Assembly: GCA_031549565.1 (NCBI GenBank)
Contig: JAVBPO010000009.1
Coordinates: 1 to 5,929 of the forward strand
Origin: JAVBSX01 sp031549565
GTDB taxonomy: Bacteria; Planctomycetota; Planctomycetia; Pirellulales; Thermoguttaceae
Reading direction: 5' to 3'
DNA length: 5,929 bases
The notes under the pieces are model-generated. The model was not told where the DNA came from. It saw only the letters and a program-made list of their open reading frames with translations, and did not search any database. Made by a program: the position numbers and the translations under genes. Each line of letters begins with the position of its first letter. Within the stretch, counting starts at the first letter, position 1. Shown here one piece after another: positions 5,238 to 5,929 of the stretch.

Positions 5238-5276
5238 GAGCCTCTCTACCAGAATCTATGGGTGAATTTTGGCTCC
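5237..5276. repeat. Inverted repeat at the kinase/ISL3 junction
   Basis: GGAGCC (5237-5242) pairs with GGCTCC (5271-5276) across 28 bases; inner ACC (5248-5250) and GGT (5261-5263) could stack. It spans the end of the kinase gene and the last codons of the convergent transposase. No T-run follows on either strand, so its role as a terminator is doubtful. The left arm overlaps the presumed IS end. Confidence 0.3.
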
Positions 5277-5929
5277 GGTAGCTTTCCAAGTGCGTGAAAC
5301 AACGTGATTTTCAGCGATTCGTCCGAGCCGTAACCGTAGCCTTTTCTCACCGTCAATTTCACCTTGTTGTTGAAACCCTCCACGATCCCACTCGACATCC
5401 CCTGCGATTTGAACCAATTCAACAGCAGTTCACGATGACTCCGGATCGTCCCGACGAACTTTTTCATCGGCTCGATCTTGCTCCGCATCGCCCGAACGCA
5501 CCATTGATGCAAAAAACGATCCGCAAAATACCAACTCTTATAATCCCAAAATCGCTCGAAATCCTCCTTCATCAGATACGCCCGGACCACACGTAAATTG
5601 CACTTCATCAACTCGTCGAGTTTCACCGCTTGCTTCTCCGTTAAGTTTTCCTGATTTTTGAGAAAAATATATTTGCTCTTCGTCAACACTTCTTCCTTCT
5701 TTTTCAATTTCAATTTCGCCACGTCCAGCTTACGCGTCTCATCCACCGCCTTCGTCAAATGTCCCTTCACGTGAAATCTGTCCAATAGATTCAACGCATT
5801 CGGACATCGCTCCTCAATCACGTTCAAATACGGTTTATGCATGTCACTGCAAACGAATTCGATTTGCTTCGAACGCAATTGCTCACCTTCCGTCCCTTCG
5901 TTAAACCCGTCGAAAAAACGATTCAGCGA
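5239..5929. mobile_element. ISL3-family insertion sequence, one end plus transposase, continuing past window
   Basis: The minus-strand ISL3 transposase reaches within 8 bp of the kinase stop, so the IS end must lie between about 5238 and 5246. GAGCCTCTCTACCAGAAT (from 5239) resembles the GGCTCTTT-type termini I recall for ISL3 elements, but the exact tip cannot be set without the other end. The 8-bp target duplication expected of this family cannot be checked here. Confidence 0.6.
5246..5929 (-). CDS. ISL3-family transposase, C-terminal 227 residues, N-terminus outside window
   Basis: The frame is open from the window edge to the TAG at 5246-5248 (read on the minus strand). Numbered from the window edge, CSDMHKPYLNVI (residues 27-38) carries a catalytic Asp (29). 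LNLLDRFHVKGHLTKAVDE and NQENLTEKQAVKL are typical of the family middle. RSKIEPMKK is followed by SSGIVEGFNNKVKL with the catalytic Glu (184), and the protein ends in ALGKLPEPKFTHRFW, a characteristic ISL3 C-terminus. The enzyme catalyses cut-and-paste type transposition of its own element. No frameshift or stop is visible in this part, unlike the two remnants at the left of the window, so this copy may be recent and active. The first catalytic Asp and the N-terminal zinc-finger/HTH part lie beyond 5929. A TTG at 5876-5878 is not the real start, because clear homology continues upstream to the edge. Confidence 0.92.
   Translation of the reverse strand, partial: SLNRFFDGFNEGTEGEQLRSKQIEFVCSDMHKPYLNVIEERCPNALNLLDRFHVKGHLTKAVDETRKLDVAKLKLKKKEEVLTKSKYIFLKNQENLTEKQAVKLDELMKCNLRVVRAYLMKEDFERFWDYKSWYFADRFLHQWCVRAMRSKIEPMKKFVGTIRSHRELLLNWFKSQGMSSGIVEGFNNKVKLTVRKGYGYGSDESLKITLFHALGKLPEPKFTHRFW

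Overview
The window looks like a chromosomal segment from a planctomycete-type bacterium with moderate GC. The basis is the family style of the cytosolic Ser/Thr kinase, the D-2-hydroxyacid dehydrogenase and the transposase types. This is an inference from recalled family resemblance, not from a search. A short block of housekeeping and accessory genes, all on the + strand, lies between mobile-element debris on the left and the end of an apparently intact insertion sequence on the right.

Left region (1-1278): no intact gene. Bases 1 to about 780 hold a decayed IS5-family transposase on the minus strand. Its pieces are spread over several frames and carry a one-base deletion, a 20-bp tandem duplication, an in-frame stop and a large internal deletion. 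Facing it on the + strand, 824-1278 is a second broken, transposase-like remnant with one frameshift near 972. The two elements are oriented head to head.

Middle region (1289-2831): a probable zinc-ribbon protein follows directly after the second remnant and may have lost its native 5' end. After an AT-rich spacer with repeated ATTGTG motifs come a DUF433 antitoxin-like gene without its usual toxin partner, a possible 33-codon ORF, and purE (class I N5-CAIR mutase, de novo purine synthesis). These three are tightly packed, the last two sharing an ATGA overlap, so they probably form one transcript.

Right region (2832-5929): a 174-bp spacer with dyad symmetries precedes a D-2-hydroxyacid dehydrogenase with a complete catalytic triad. 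A soluble, non-RD Ser/Thr protein kinase follows 48 bp later. An ISL3-family transposase on the minus strand ends 8 bp from the kinase stop codon and continues beyond the window. It lies so close that the element apparently inserted at the kinase 3' end.

I see no CRISPR array, tRNA, rRNA or defence system, and no clearly new multi-gene system. The points most worth a second look are the orphan DUF433 gene coupled to purE, the decayed IS elements that simple ORF calling misses, and the ISL3 junction.
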